Below, piece after piece: positions 1 to 5,472 of a DNA stretch of 5,472 nt. Both the position numbers and the translations under genes were made by a program. Each line of letters opens with the position of its first letter. Positions within the stretch are counted from its first letter, which is position 1. The stretch comes from Rhodoferax sp. GTDB taxonomy: Bacteria; Pseudomonadota; Gammaproteobacteria; Burkholderiales; Burkholderiaceae_C. The stretch lies in assembly GCA_029946045.1 (NCBI GenBank), contig JAQSDS010000128.1, forward strand, positions 1 to 5,472, read 5' to 3'. The notes below the pieces were generated by a model. That model worked only from the letters and a program-made list of their open reading frames with translations. It did not search any database and was not told where the DNA came from.

Positions 1-540
1 GGCGAAGGCGCGGGCGTCATGGTGCTCGAAGAATACGAACACGCCAAGGCACGCGGCGCCAAGATTTATGCCGAGCTGGCCGGTTTTGGCATGAGCGCCG
101 ATGCGGGTCACATGACCGCGCCCAACATGGACGGCCCGCGCCGCGCCATCGTGAGTGCCCTGAACAACGCCGGCCTCAATGCCGACCAGGTCGATTACGT
201 CAATGCCCATGGCACCTCGACACCCTTGGGCGATGTCAATGAGTCCAATGCCATCAAGGCGGCTTTGGGTAGCCATGCCAAAAACGTGGTGGTGAATTCC
301 ACCAAGTCCATGACGGGTCACCTGCTCGGTGGCGCGGGTGGTCTGGAGTCTCTGGTCACGGTGCTGGCCTTACACCACCAGAAGAGTCCCCCCACCATCA
401 ACATCTTCAACCAGGATCCCGAATGCGACCTGGACTACTGCGCCAACACCGCGCGGGACATGAAGATCGACGTGGCTGTCAAAAATAATTTTGGCTTTGG
501 CGGTACCAACGGATCCCTGGTCTTCAAGCGGGCGCCCTGA
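1..540 (+). CDS. fabF: 3-oxoacyl-[ACP] synthase II (FabF), C-terminal part; 5' end outside the window
   Basis: FabF condenses malonyl-ACP with a growing acyl-ACP in the cytoplasmic type II fatty-acid elongation cycle. The reading frame is open from base 1 (first residues GEGAGVMVLEEYEHAKARGA), so the ATG at 19 is internal and the true start lies upstream. The 179 residues present correspond to about residue 234 onward of the roughly 412-residue family. The visible active-site parts are AHGTSTP with the catalytic His at window residue 70 (His303 in E. coli numbering), STKSMTGH with Lys102 and His107 (Lys335 and His340), and the C-terminal NNFGFGGTNGS gating loop. The His-His spacing of 37 matches E. 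coli FabF exactly. The catalytic Cys lies in the missing part. FabB is less likely, because the segment aligns closely with FabF to its end. The next gene starts 18 bases after the stop, with no terminator between. Confidence 0.97.
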   Translation, partial: GEGAGVMVLEEYEHAKARGAKIYAELAGFGMSADAGHMTAPNMDGPRRAIVSALNNAGLNADQVDYVNAHGTSTPLGDVNESNAIKAALGSHAKNVVVNSTKSMTGHLLGGAGGLESLVTVLALHHQKSPPTINIFNQDPECDLDYCANTARDMKIDVAVKNNFGFGGTNGSLVFKRAP

Positions 541-558
541 CGCTCCAGCTCCAGCGCC

Positions 559-1017
559 ATGTACAACGCCCCAGCGGTGACTTATCCGGTGGGGCGTTCG
601 CATTTTCAGCTGGTCTTGACCCTGGCTGTGGGCTTGGCGGGGGCTGTGGCGCAAGCCGCCTGGTGGTGGTTGTCGGCGCAGCACGGGGCGGGTCATGCTT
701 TGGGCTGGGCGCTCTGGCTGATTTTTTGTGGCTGGGCGGTGTGGCGCGTGATACACACGCCCCAGGCGCAACTGGTTTGGGACGGCCAGGACTGGACCCT
801 GCAGGCGGGAACTCGCAGCGCGCTGGTGACAACGCAGGTGATTCTCGACGTGCAGCACAGTTTGCTGCTTTGTTTGCTTCCGCAGACCGGGTCGGCGGTG
901 TGGGTCTGGCCGGCGCAACTGGCCCAGCCCGAGCGCTGGCTGGCCTTGCGTCGCGCCCTGTTTGCCCCTGCTTCCCGCCCCGATCCCTCGCGTTTGACCG
1001 TGTCGCCTGAGGTCTGA
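559..1017 (+). CDS. Small two-helix inner-membrane protein, YgfX/CptA-like (tentative)
   Basis: This 152-residue protein has two hydrophobic segments (about residues 16-38 and 46-65) followed by a soluble, presumably cytoplasmic, tail. It has 12 Trp residues, including a WWW run at 35-37. The layout resembles E. coli YgfX: two adjacent membrane helices, then a strand with WDGQDW (residues 74-79; YgfX has a similar WQGQEW), then VWVW (114-117) and a closing helix ERWLALRRALF (125-135; YgfX has EWRDLRRIL). I compared these from memory, so homology is likely but not proven. YgfX has been described as a toxin acting on FtsZ and MreB and as a partner of SdhE; that role is debated, and no sdhE lies in this window. 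No convincing Shine-Dalgarno precedes the ATG at 559, so translation may depend on coupling to fabF 18 bases upstream. The stop TGA (1015-1017) directly abuts the rpoE start. Confidence 0.85.
   Translation: MYNAPAVTYPVGRSHFQLVLTLAVGLAGAVAQAAWWWLSAQHGAGHALGWALWLIFCGWAVWRVIHTPQAQLVWDGQDWTLQAGTRSALVTTQVILDVQHSLLLCLLPQTGSAVWVWPAQLAQPERWLALRRALFAPASRPDPSRLTVSPEV
1009..1012 (+). promoter_or_regulatory. Ribosome binding site of rpoE inside the end of the upstream gene
   Basis: GAGG sits five bases before the ATG at 1018 and lies inside the last codons of the YgfX-like gene. Since that gene's TGA ends at 1017, a ribosome terminating there is already on the rpoE start. This supports 1018 as the start and suggests coupled translation of the two genes. 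Confidence 0.55.
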
Positions 1018-1662
1018 ATGCCTGCTGATCAGCCCCCTCCGTCAGACCCGACGCAGCACCCTGGCGACAGCGACGCCATGCTGGTCGAGCGGGCCGTTGC
1101 GGGTGACCAGCGTGCTTTCGAGCTGCTGGTGATCAAGTACCAGCGCCGCATCGAGCGGCTGATTGGGCGCATGGTAAGAGACAGCAACCTGGTGGAAGAC
1201 ATTGCCCAGGAGACGTTCATTCGTGCTTACCGGGCGCTGCATCAGTTCCGTGGCGAGGCGCAGTTCTACACCTGGCTTTACCGCATTGCCGTCAATACCG
1301 CCAAGCGTTTCTTGCTCAAACTTAAAAATGATCCTGCCGTGTTTCAGAGTGCTTTGCAATCCAGTGACGAAGACGATGAAACTTTTCAACGCAGAAATGA
1401 ACCAAGCACTGATGAAACACCCGAATCGGTTTTGGCGGCCAAGGAAATTGGCCAGGCGGTGAACGCGGCGCTGGAGGCTTTGCCTGACGATTTGAAACAG
1501 GCCCTGACCCTGCGCGAAATAGATGGATTGAGTTATGAGGAAATTGCAGACGTGATGAATTGCCCCTTGGGTACCGTGCGCTCGCGCATTTTCCGGGCGC
1601 GCGAGGCGGTGTCTGGCAAGGTACGACCCATGCTGGAAAAGCAGACGGGCAAACGTTGGTAA
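1018..1662 (+). CDS. rpoE: RNA polymerase sigma factor RpoE (sigma-E/AlgU-type ECF sigma)
   Basis: This ECF sigma factor directs RNA polymerase to envelope-stress promoters and is held inactive by the anti-sigma factor encoded next. The 214 residues contain sigma region 2 (about 22-100), with DIAQETFIRAYRAL and FYTWLYRIAVNTAKR (83-97) nearly identical to E. coli RpoE. They also contain region 4 (about 150-205), with LREIDGLSYEEIADVMNCP and the helix-turn-helix GTVRSRIFRAREA (185-197). The linker between them (about 108-140) is acidic and polar and encoded by more AT-rich DNA than its surroundings. At 214 residues it is about 20 longer than the E. coli protein, mostly in a Pro/Asp-rich N-terminus. 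An in-frame ATG at 1078 (Met21), just before LVERAVAGDQ, is a possible alternative start. I prefer 1018 because it has GAGG five bases upstream and abuts the previous stop. I saw no convincing sigma-E autoregulatory promoter in 541-1017. Confidence 0.96.
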   Translation: MPADQPPPSDPTQHPGDSDAMLVERAVAGDQRAFELLVIKYQRRIERLIGRMVRDSNLVEDIAQETFIRAYRALHQFRGEAQFYTWLYRIAVNTAKRFLLKLKNDPAVFQSALQSSDEDDETFQRRNEPSTDETPESVLAAKEIGQAVNAALEALPDDLKQALTLREIDGLSYEEIADVMNCPLGTVRSRIFRAREAVSGKVRPMLEKQTGKRW

Positions 1663-1713
1663 CTATCGCGGTTCGAATCAGGGCAAGGCATCACACCCGA
1701 GGCATGGACAAAA

Positions 1714-2316
1714 ATGACAGACAGCTTGATTGAAAACAGTGCGTTGGTTTCGGCCCTGGTTGACGGTGAATTGCGCGACAGCGAATTCACGCGCGCCATG
1801 GCCCATCTTGAGCACAACAGCGAGGCCCGCCAAAACTGGCACGCCTACCATGTGGTGGGCAACGTCATGCGCACCGGCCAAGCCGACGTGAGCGCACACG
1901 AGACCGATTTTGTGCTGCGGCTGCGTACTAAATTGCAGCACGAGACCGCGCCATTGAATTTACAAAAGGCGCCAGAGGCAGACAGCCTTCCCGGCGCGTC
2001 GCTGGCAGGCGCCAACGACCACCGGTGGCGTCTGGTGGTTGGGCTTGCGTCGATGGCTGCGGTGGCCGTGCTTGCCTGGCAAGGCTATCAAGGCTTGGGT
2101 TCGTCCGGTCCCCAACTGGCCGTTGCGCCGTCGGCTGCGCCTCTTTTGGCGCCAGCCGTTGCGCGCGCCAGTCCCCAGAGTACCGGGTCGGTCATGATTC
2201 GTGATCCGCAACTCGATGCCTTGCTGGCGGCGCATCGCCAGTTTGGCGGCACATCGGCACTGCAAGCCCCAACCGGTTTTTTGCGCAACGCCACTTTTGA
2301 AGAGGGTGCACGTTGA
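1714..2316 (+). CDS. rseA: Anti-sigma-E factor RseA/MucA
   Basis: This single-pass inner-membrane protein binds sigma-E on the cytoplasmic side and releases it after stepwise proteolysis under envelope stress. The 200 residues show an RseA N-terminal domain (about 8-75) with ALVDGEL at 14-20 and RQNWHAYHVVGNVMR at 39-53, equivalent to LSALMDGE and WESYHLIRDSMR in E. coli RseA. A transmembrane helix follows at about 106-123. Next is a low-complexity Ala/Pro periplasmic stretch (132-155) and a distinct C-terminal segment (160-198) with MIRDPQLDALLAAHRQFGG, which is probably the periplasmic region seen by RseB; that last role is inference. The start at 1714 has GAGG at 1699-1702, 11 bases upstream, a rather long spacing. 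The gene lies 51 bases after rpoE with no terminator between, so the two are probably cotranscribed. The last four bases overlap the TTG start of rseB. Confidence 0.93.
   Translation: MTDSLIENSALVSALVDGELRDSEFTRAMAHLEHNSEARQNWHAYHVVGNVMRTGQADVSAHETDFVLRLRTKLQHETAPLNLQKAPEADSLPGASLAGANDHRWRLVVGLASMAAVAVLAWQGYQGLGSSGPQLAVAPSAAPLLAPAVARASPQSTGSVMIRDPQLDALLAAHRQFGGTSALQAPTGFLRNATFEEGAR
2302..2306 (+). promoter_or_regulatory. Ribosome binding site that fixes the TTG start of rseB
   Basis: GAGGG inside the last codons of rseA lies six bases before TTG at 2313. No ATG in this frame offers an equally good site with a complete signal peptide downstream, so this site decides the TTG start. The TTGA overlap with the rseA stop suggests translational coupling. 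Confidence 0.6.
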
Positions 2317-3338
2317 GTCGCCATGCGCTTGTGTTACTGGGCTTGAGTCTGGCTTGTCATGCCAGCGTGCTCTGGGCGCAAAGCGCGTCGAGCCCTTCGA
2401 CGCCGCGTTCGATCCAGGCCGAAGACGCACCAATCAGCCGCTGGTTGATGCGCCTGCACGAGGCCGCCCGGCAGCAGACCTATGTAGGCATTTTTGTCGT
2501 GACTGCAGGCGACACCATGTCGTCGGCACGCATTTGGCATGTCTGCGACGGCAAGCAGCAAATCGAACGGGTGGATGCCCTGAGCGGGATGGCGCGCACC
2601 ACGTTTCGGCGCAATGACCAGGTGGTCACGTTTTTGCCAGAGCGGCGCCTGGTCATTTCTGAAACCCGGGAGTCCTTTGGCTTGTTTCCCAACTTGCTGA
2701 ACCGGGCTGACTCGTCCATTGCCCGGTTTTATGGCCTGAAGGTACTCGGACATGAACGTGTTGCCGGCCATGTTGCGGAGGTGGTGCAATTGGTGCCGGT
2801 CGATGCCCTTCGCTTTGGCTACAAAGTCTGGACCGAGCGTGACAGCGGCGTTGTGCTCAAGCTGCAAACCCTTGACGCGGCCCAGGCGGTTCTGGAACAG
2901 GCCGCATTCTCGGAACTGAAATTGGCCGAGCCCGTCAGCATGGCCAACTTGGTTGCACTGATGGAGAACACCGAAGGGTTCAAGGTCCATAAGCCCCAAT
3001 TGATTAAAACCACGCCGGCCCAGGAGGGCTGGTTGCTTAAATCGCAGGTGGCTGGTTTCGAGCCGATGGCCTGCCACAAAAGGCTCAGCGCGGGTCAAAC
3101 TGAACCCGCAGACAACACCGTGCAGTGGGTCTTTTCGGACGGTCTGGCGTCGGTGTCGCTGTTCATGGAAAATTTTGACGCTGATCGGCACAACAAAATG
3201 GCAACACCTGAGCCCATGGCCATGGGCGCCACCCACATGCTGACGCGTCGTCTGGGGTCCTGGTGGATCACGGCTGTGGGCGAGGTGCCAGCCAAAACCC
3301 TGGCCGTTTTTGTCCAGGGGCTTGAAAGAAAAAAATGA
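2313..3338 (+). CDS. rseB: Sigma-E regulatory periplasmic protein RseB/MucB
   Basis: RseB/MucB binds the periplasmic part of the anti-sigma factor and shields it from the first protease cut, linking envelope lipid or lipoprotein status to sigma-E. The 341-residue protein starts with a signal peptide (hydrophobic core ALVLLGLSLACHASVL, likely cut near Ala22). The LolA/LolB-like N-terminal domain spans about 42-215 and includes WLMRLHEAARQQTYVGIF (44-61), the HVCDGKQQIERVDALSG region (76-92) and GYKVWTERDSGVVLK (169-183). The smaller C-terminal domain spans about 235-338, with QWVFSDGLASVSLFME (271-286) and a closing segment with WWITAVGEVP (317-326). Length and domain order are normal for the family. 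It starts with TTG, overlapping the rseA stop by four bases, and its own stop overlaps an ATG (ATGA, 3335-3338) in the protease frame. No rseC/mucC gene follows. Confidence 0.93.
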   Translation: MSRHALVLLGLSLACHASVLWAQSASSPSTPRSIQAEDAPISRWLMRLHEAARQQTYVGIFVVTAGDTMSSARIWHVCDGKQQIERVDALSGMARTTFRRNDQVVTFLPERRLVISETRESFGLFPNLLNRADSSIARFYGLKVLGHERVAGHVAEVVQLVPVDALRFGYKVWTERDSGVVLKLQTLDAAQAVLEQAAFSELKLAEPVSMANLVALMENTEGFKVHKPQLIKTTPAQEGWLLKSQVAGFEPMACHKRLSAGQTEPADNTVQWVFSDGLASVSLFMENFDADRHNKMATPEPMAMGATHMLTRRLGSWWITAVGEVPAKTLAVFVQGLERKK

Positions 3339-3365
3339 GTCTCCAACTAGTTTCGTATTTTTTTA

Positions 3366-3370
3366 AAAGG
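3366..3370 (+). promoter_or_regulatory. Ribosome binding site favouring the downstream start of the protease gene
   Basis: AAAGG lies six bases before the ATG at 3377, within an AT-rich stretch (3351-3369) that should be free of strong structure. The earlier in-frame ATG at 3335 has only a weak purine run (GAAAGA, 3324-3329) upstream. The site therefore supports 3377 as the main start, giving a classical signal peptide. Confidence 0.5.
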
Positions 3371-3376
3371 TCAATC

Positions 3377-4855
3377 ATGATTCGACTCAATCCAAAAGCC
3401 TTGTCTGCCTGCGTCCTCAGTGCCGCCATGGCAGTCACTGCATCGACCGTGTTATGGCCCGTGGCAACGGTGATGGCCCAGGTGCGCGCGCTGCCTGACT
3501 TTACCGATCTGGTGGAACAGGTGGGGCCGTCGGTGGTCAACATCCGAACGCTGGAAAAAGTCTCGCGCCGCCCGGCTCAAGGGGGTCAGATCGACCCGGA
3601 CATGCTGGAGTTTTTCCGTCGTTTTGGCCTGCCCATACCCAATATTCCGAATGGTCCGCGGCAAGGCCCGCCGCCCGGACATGGCCAGCAACCCGACCAG
3701 GAAGACCAGCCGCGCGGTGTCGGTTCAGGCTTTATCCTGACCTCGGATGGCATGATCATGACCAACGCGCATGTGGTTGAGGGGGCTGATGAAGTCATTG
3801 TCACCCTCACCGACAAGCGCGAATTCAAAGCCAAAATCATCGGTGCCGACAAGCGCAGCGACGTGGCCGTGGTCAAGATTGACGCCACTGGCCTGCCCGC
3901 GGTCAAGGTGGGCGACGTAAGTCGCCTCAAGGTCGGCGAATGGGTGATGGCGATTGGCTCGCCGTTTGGCCTGGAGAACTCGGTGACGGCTGGCATTGTG
4001 AGCGCCAAGCAACGCGATACTGGCGACTATTTGCCCTTCATTCAGACTGACGTGGCGATCAACCCGGGTAACTCTGGCGGTCCGCTGATCAATATGCGCG
4101 GCGAGGTGGTGGGTATCAATAGCCAGATTTATTCGCGCTCGGGCGGCTCCATGGGCATTTCGTTTTCCATTCCGATGGATGAAGCAGTGCGCGTGAGCGA
4201 GCAACTGCGTGCCTCCGGTCGCGTGACACGGGGCCGCATTGGCGTGCAAATTGAGCAGGTCACCAAGGAGGAGGCTGAGTCCAGAGGCTTGGGCGCGCCT
4301 TACGGTGCCTTGGTGCGCGGCGTGGAAACGGGTGGCCCGGCAGACAAAGCCGGCGTTGAAGCTGGTGACATCATCATTAAATTTGCTGGCAAGAAGGTCG
4401 AAAAATCAAGTGATTTACCACGCATGGTGGGCAGTACCAAGCCGGGTGCCAAGAGCAGCTTGACGGTCTTTAGAGCGGGTGCCAGCAAGGAGTTGAGCGT
4501 GACGGTGGCCGAGATTGAAGCCGAAAAAACAGCGTCCCAAACCGTCGAGAAAGCGGCCAAAGCGCCCGAGGCAAAAGTGACGCAAAGCCTGGGACTTGAA
4601 CTAAGCGATTTAACCGATGCTGCCAAAAAAGAGTTGAAGATCAAAGCGGGTGTGCAGGTCAAGGCAACCAGCGGTGCCGCAGCGCGCGCGGGCTTGCGTG
4701 AGGGGGATGTGATTTTGGCGGTAGCCAATGTGACAGTGACCAATGTGGCAGGCTTTGAAAAACTCGTCACCGATCTGGACAAAGCCAAACCGGTCAATAT
4801 TCTTTACCGTCGCGGCGATTGGGCCCAGTACACGGTGATCCGATTCAATCCCTGA
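3377..4855 (+). CDS. mucD: Periplasmic Do-type serine endoprotease (DegP/DegQ/MucD family)
   Basis: An HtrA-family protease that degrades misfolded envelope proteins and in Pseudomonas (MucD) dampens sigma-E/AlgU signalling. From 3377 it has 492 residues: signal peptide 1-34 (Lys7, hydrophobic core, likely cut after VMA), then a trypsin-like protease domain. The catalytic triad is intact: His132 in TNAHVV, Asp162 in RSDVAVVKID and Ser233 in NPGNSGGPL. A Gly/Pro/Gln-rich loop precedes the His. PDZ1 runs about 286-380 (GRIGVQI onward), a Lys/Ala/Glu-rich linker about 380-403, and PDZ2 about 404-492, so both PDZ domains are present. An alternative ATG at 3335 overlaps the rseB stop (ATGA) and would add 14 residues (MSLQLVSYFFKRSI) ahead of the signal peptide. 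I prefer 3377 for its better ribosome binding site and normal signal peptide. Position directly after rseB matches the mucD place in algU-mucABCD clusters. DegS is ruled out by the second PDZ domain; DegP versus DegQ cannot be separated here. Confidence 0.95.
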   Translation: MIRLNPKALSACVLSAAMAVTASTVLWPVATVMAQVRALPDFTDLVEQVGPSVVNIRTLEKVSRRPAQGGQIDPDMLEFFRRFGLPIPNIPNGPRQGPPPGHGQQPDQEDQPRGVGSGFILTSDGMIMTNAHVVEGADEVIVTLTDKREFKAKIIGADKRSDVAVVKIDATGLPAVKVGDVSRLKVGEWVMAIGSPFGLENSVTAGIVSAKQRDTGDYLPFIQTDVAINPGNSGGPLINMRGEVVGINSQIYSRSGGSMGISFSIPMDEAVRVSEQLRASGRVTRGRIGVQIEQVTKEEAESRGLGAPYGALVRGVETGGPADKAGVEAGDIIIKFAGKKVEKSSDLPRMVGSTKPGAKSSLTVFRAGASKELSVTVAEIEAEKTASQTVEKAAKAPEAKVTQSLGLELSDLTDAAKKELKIKAGVQVKATSGAAARAGLREGDVILAVANVTVTNVAGFEKLVTDLDKAKPVNILYRRGDWAQYTVIRFNP

Positions 4856-4871
4856 CCCGCAAGGCATCGAA

Positions 4872-4898
4872 TTGGGGGCGGCCTAACTTAATTACAAT
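4872..4898 (+). promoter_or_regulatory. Candidate sigma-70-type promoter upstream of the terminator and lepA
   Basis: TACAAT at 4893-4898 is one mismatch from the -10 consensus, and TTGGGG at 4872-4877 could be a weak -35 box, although the 15-base spacer is short. A transcript would begin near 4905. It would either stop at the terminator ending at 4967, giving an RNA of about 63 nt, or read through into lepA. It is the best promoter candidate in the window but is judged by eye only. Confidence 0.35.
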
Positions 4899-4911
4899 CG
4901 GGCACTTAATT
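4886..4911 (+). repeat. Perfect 8-base direct repeat around the candidate -10 box
   Basis: ACTTAATT occurs at 4886-4893 and again at 4904-4911, with ten bases between, so the copies are 18 bases apart. The first copy overlaps the first base of the candidate TACAAT box and the second covers the expected transcription start. It could be an operator or chance in an AT-rich spacer. Confidence 0.4.
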
Positions 4912-4936
4912 TTGGTGTAGCCAATTTCTTGGTTCG

Positions 4937-4967
4937 GGGCGCGTCTCTCTGGAACGCGCCCTTTTTT
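4937..4967 (+). terminator. Strong intrinsic (Rho-independent) terminator
   Basis: GGGCGCGT (4937-4944) pairs perfectly with ACGCGCCC (4954-4961), forming an eight-pair stem with seven G-C pairs and a nine-base loop. Six T residues follow at once (4962-4967). On the opposite strand no T run follows the stem, so it works only in the + direction. It most likely ends the rpoE-rseA-rseB-mucD transcript, and it would also end any RNA begun at the TACAAT promoter candidate. It ends only 36 bases before the lepA ATG. Confidence 0.88.
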
Positions 4968-5003
4968 CTGTGGCTCAATTACTCTTTAAATCGGTCTTCC
5001 TGG

Positions 5004-5472
5004 ATGCAAAACATCAGAAATTTCTCCATCATTGCCCACATTGATCATGGCAAGTCGACCCTGGCCGACCGCCTGATCCAGCGTTGCGGTGGCTTGCAGG
5101 AGCGCGAAATGGAAGCGCAGGTGCTGGACTCGATGGACATCGAGAAAGAGCGCGGCATCACCATCAAGGCCCAAACGGCGGCATTGCACTACAAGGCGCG
5201 CGATGGCCAAGTCTACAACCTCAATTTGATCGACACCCCCGGCCACGTCGACTTTTCCTACGAGGTCAGCCGCTCCCTGTCGGCCTGCGAAGGTGCCTTG
5301 CTGGTGGTAGACGCCAGCCAGGGTGTGGAGGCGCAAACGGTGGCCAATTGCTACACCGCGCTCGACCTGGGCGTGGAAGTGGTGCCGGTATTGAACAAGA
5401 TGGACTTGCCCAATGCCGACCCTGACAACGCCCGCTCTGAAATAGAGGATGTGATCGGCATCGACGCCTCTG
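5004..5472 (+). CDS. lepA: Elongation factor 4 (LepA), N-terminal part; 3' end outside the window
   Basis: LepA/EF4 is a translational GTPase that acts on the ribosome and associates with the inner membrane. The 156 residues present are most of the GTP-binding domain of a protein usually of about 600 residues. Visible motifs are G1 AHIDHGKST (11-19), the G2/switch I region [11 protein letters not shown] (about 47-57), G3 DTPGHVD (77-83) and G4 NKMD (131-134). Positions match E. coli LepA closely. The start at 5004 ([20 protein letters not shown]) aligns with the known N-terminus, and no in-frame start lies in the bases just upstream. No Shine-Dalgarno is visible before the ATG, and only 36 bases separate it from the terminator. 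In related bacteria lepA usually leads an operon with lepB, rnc and era, which cannot be checked here. Confidence 0.97.
   Translation, partial: MQNIRNFSIIAHIDHGKSTLADRLIQRCGGLQEREMEAQVLDSMDIEKERGITIKAQTAALHYKARDGQVYNLNLIDTPGHVDFSYEVSRSLSACEGALLVVDASQGVEAQTVANCYTALDLGVEVVPVLNKMDLPNADPDNARSEIEDVIGIDAS

Noticed and set aside
808..835. GGAACT resembling a sigma-E -35 box upstream of rpoE
   Set aside because: No TCNNA-type -10 box occurs at about 16 bases downstream, and the site lies inside a coding region.
370..918. 182-codon minus-strand frame across the fabF end and the YgfX-like gene
   Set aside because: The translation is Arg/Pro/Gln-rich and low in complexity, and it crosses two + strand genes. 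It is a codon-bias shadow.
994..1022. TTGACC resembling a -35 box just before rpoE
   Set aside because: The position 17 bases downstream reads AATGCC, which is not a usable -10 box.
1670..1679. GGTTCGAATC, which matches a tRNA T-arm
   Set aside because: The flanking bases do not form a T stem or cloverleaf and the upstream part is the rpoE coding end, so there is no tRNA gene.
1704..1733. Nine-codon frame (MDKNDRQLD) starting ten bases before rseA
   Set aside because: The only GAGG (1699-1702) is one base from this ATG, too close to serve it, and it fits the rseA start at 1714 better. A leader peptide is not supported.
2334..3236. 300-codon open frame on the minus strand, wholly inside rseB
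   Set aside because: It is antisense to a well-supported gene, its protein has no recognisable domain, and it fits the high-GC tendency for long shadow frames.
3356..3366. AT-rich TATTTTTTTAA read as a -10 box or a terminator T run before the protease gene
   Set aside because: No -35 box lies at proper spacing and no GC-rich stem precedes the T run, so neither role is supported. It is more likely an open region for ribosome loading.
3725..4249. 174-codon minus-strand frame inside the protease gene
   Set aside because: It lies antisense to the conserved catalytic domain, is His/Ala-rich without any family resemblance, and is best explained as a shadow.

Overview
The window looks like ordinary chromosomal core sequence from a betaproteobacterium, most likely of the Burkholderiales and perhaps Comamonadaceae. 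This placement is an inference from high GC, protein similarity and the gene order fabF - small membrane protein - rpoE - rseA/mucA - rseB/mucB - mucD - lepA. No mobile element, CRISPR array, tRNA or rRNA was found. All genes are on the + strand and closely packed.

Layout. Positions 1-540 are the 3' part of fabF (fatty-acid elongation). Positions 559-1017 encode a small, Trp-rich protein with two membrane segments that resembles YgfX/CptA. Its stop codon directly abuts the start of rpoE (1018-1662), a sigma-E/AlgU-type ECF sigma factor. After 51 bases come rseA (1714-2316), the membrane anti-sigma factor, and rseB (2313-3338), its periplasmic partner. rseB starts with TTG and overlaps rseA by four bases. 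Next is a periplasmic DegP/DegQ/MucD serine protease; its start is either the ATGA overlap at 3335 or, more likely, 3377, and it ends at 4855. A 148-base intergenic region (4856-5003) holds a possible promoter, a short direct repeat and a strong intrinsic terminator. Then lepA (elongation factor 4) begins at 5004 and runs off the window.

How the genes work together. rpoE, rseA, rseB and mucD form an envelope-stress module. RseA holds sigma-E at the inner membrane, RseB protects RseA in the periplasm, and the protease deals with misfolded envelope proteins. The order matches algU-mucA-mucB-(mucC)-mucD of Pseudomonas, but no rseC/mucC gene lies between rseB and mucD. The short spacings suggest cotranscription and translational coupling. 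The terminator at 4937-4967 most likely ends this unit.

Novelty. I see no clearly undescribed system. The best leads are the YgfX-like gene fused in layout to rpoE, and the lepA leader, where a candidate promoter lies upstream of the terminator and could make a roughly 63-nt RNA or an attenuated lepA transcript.
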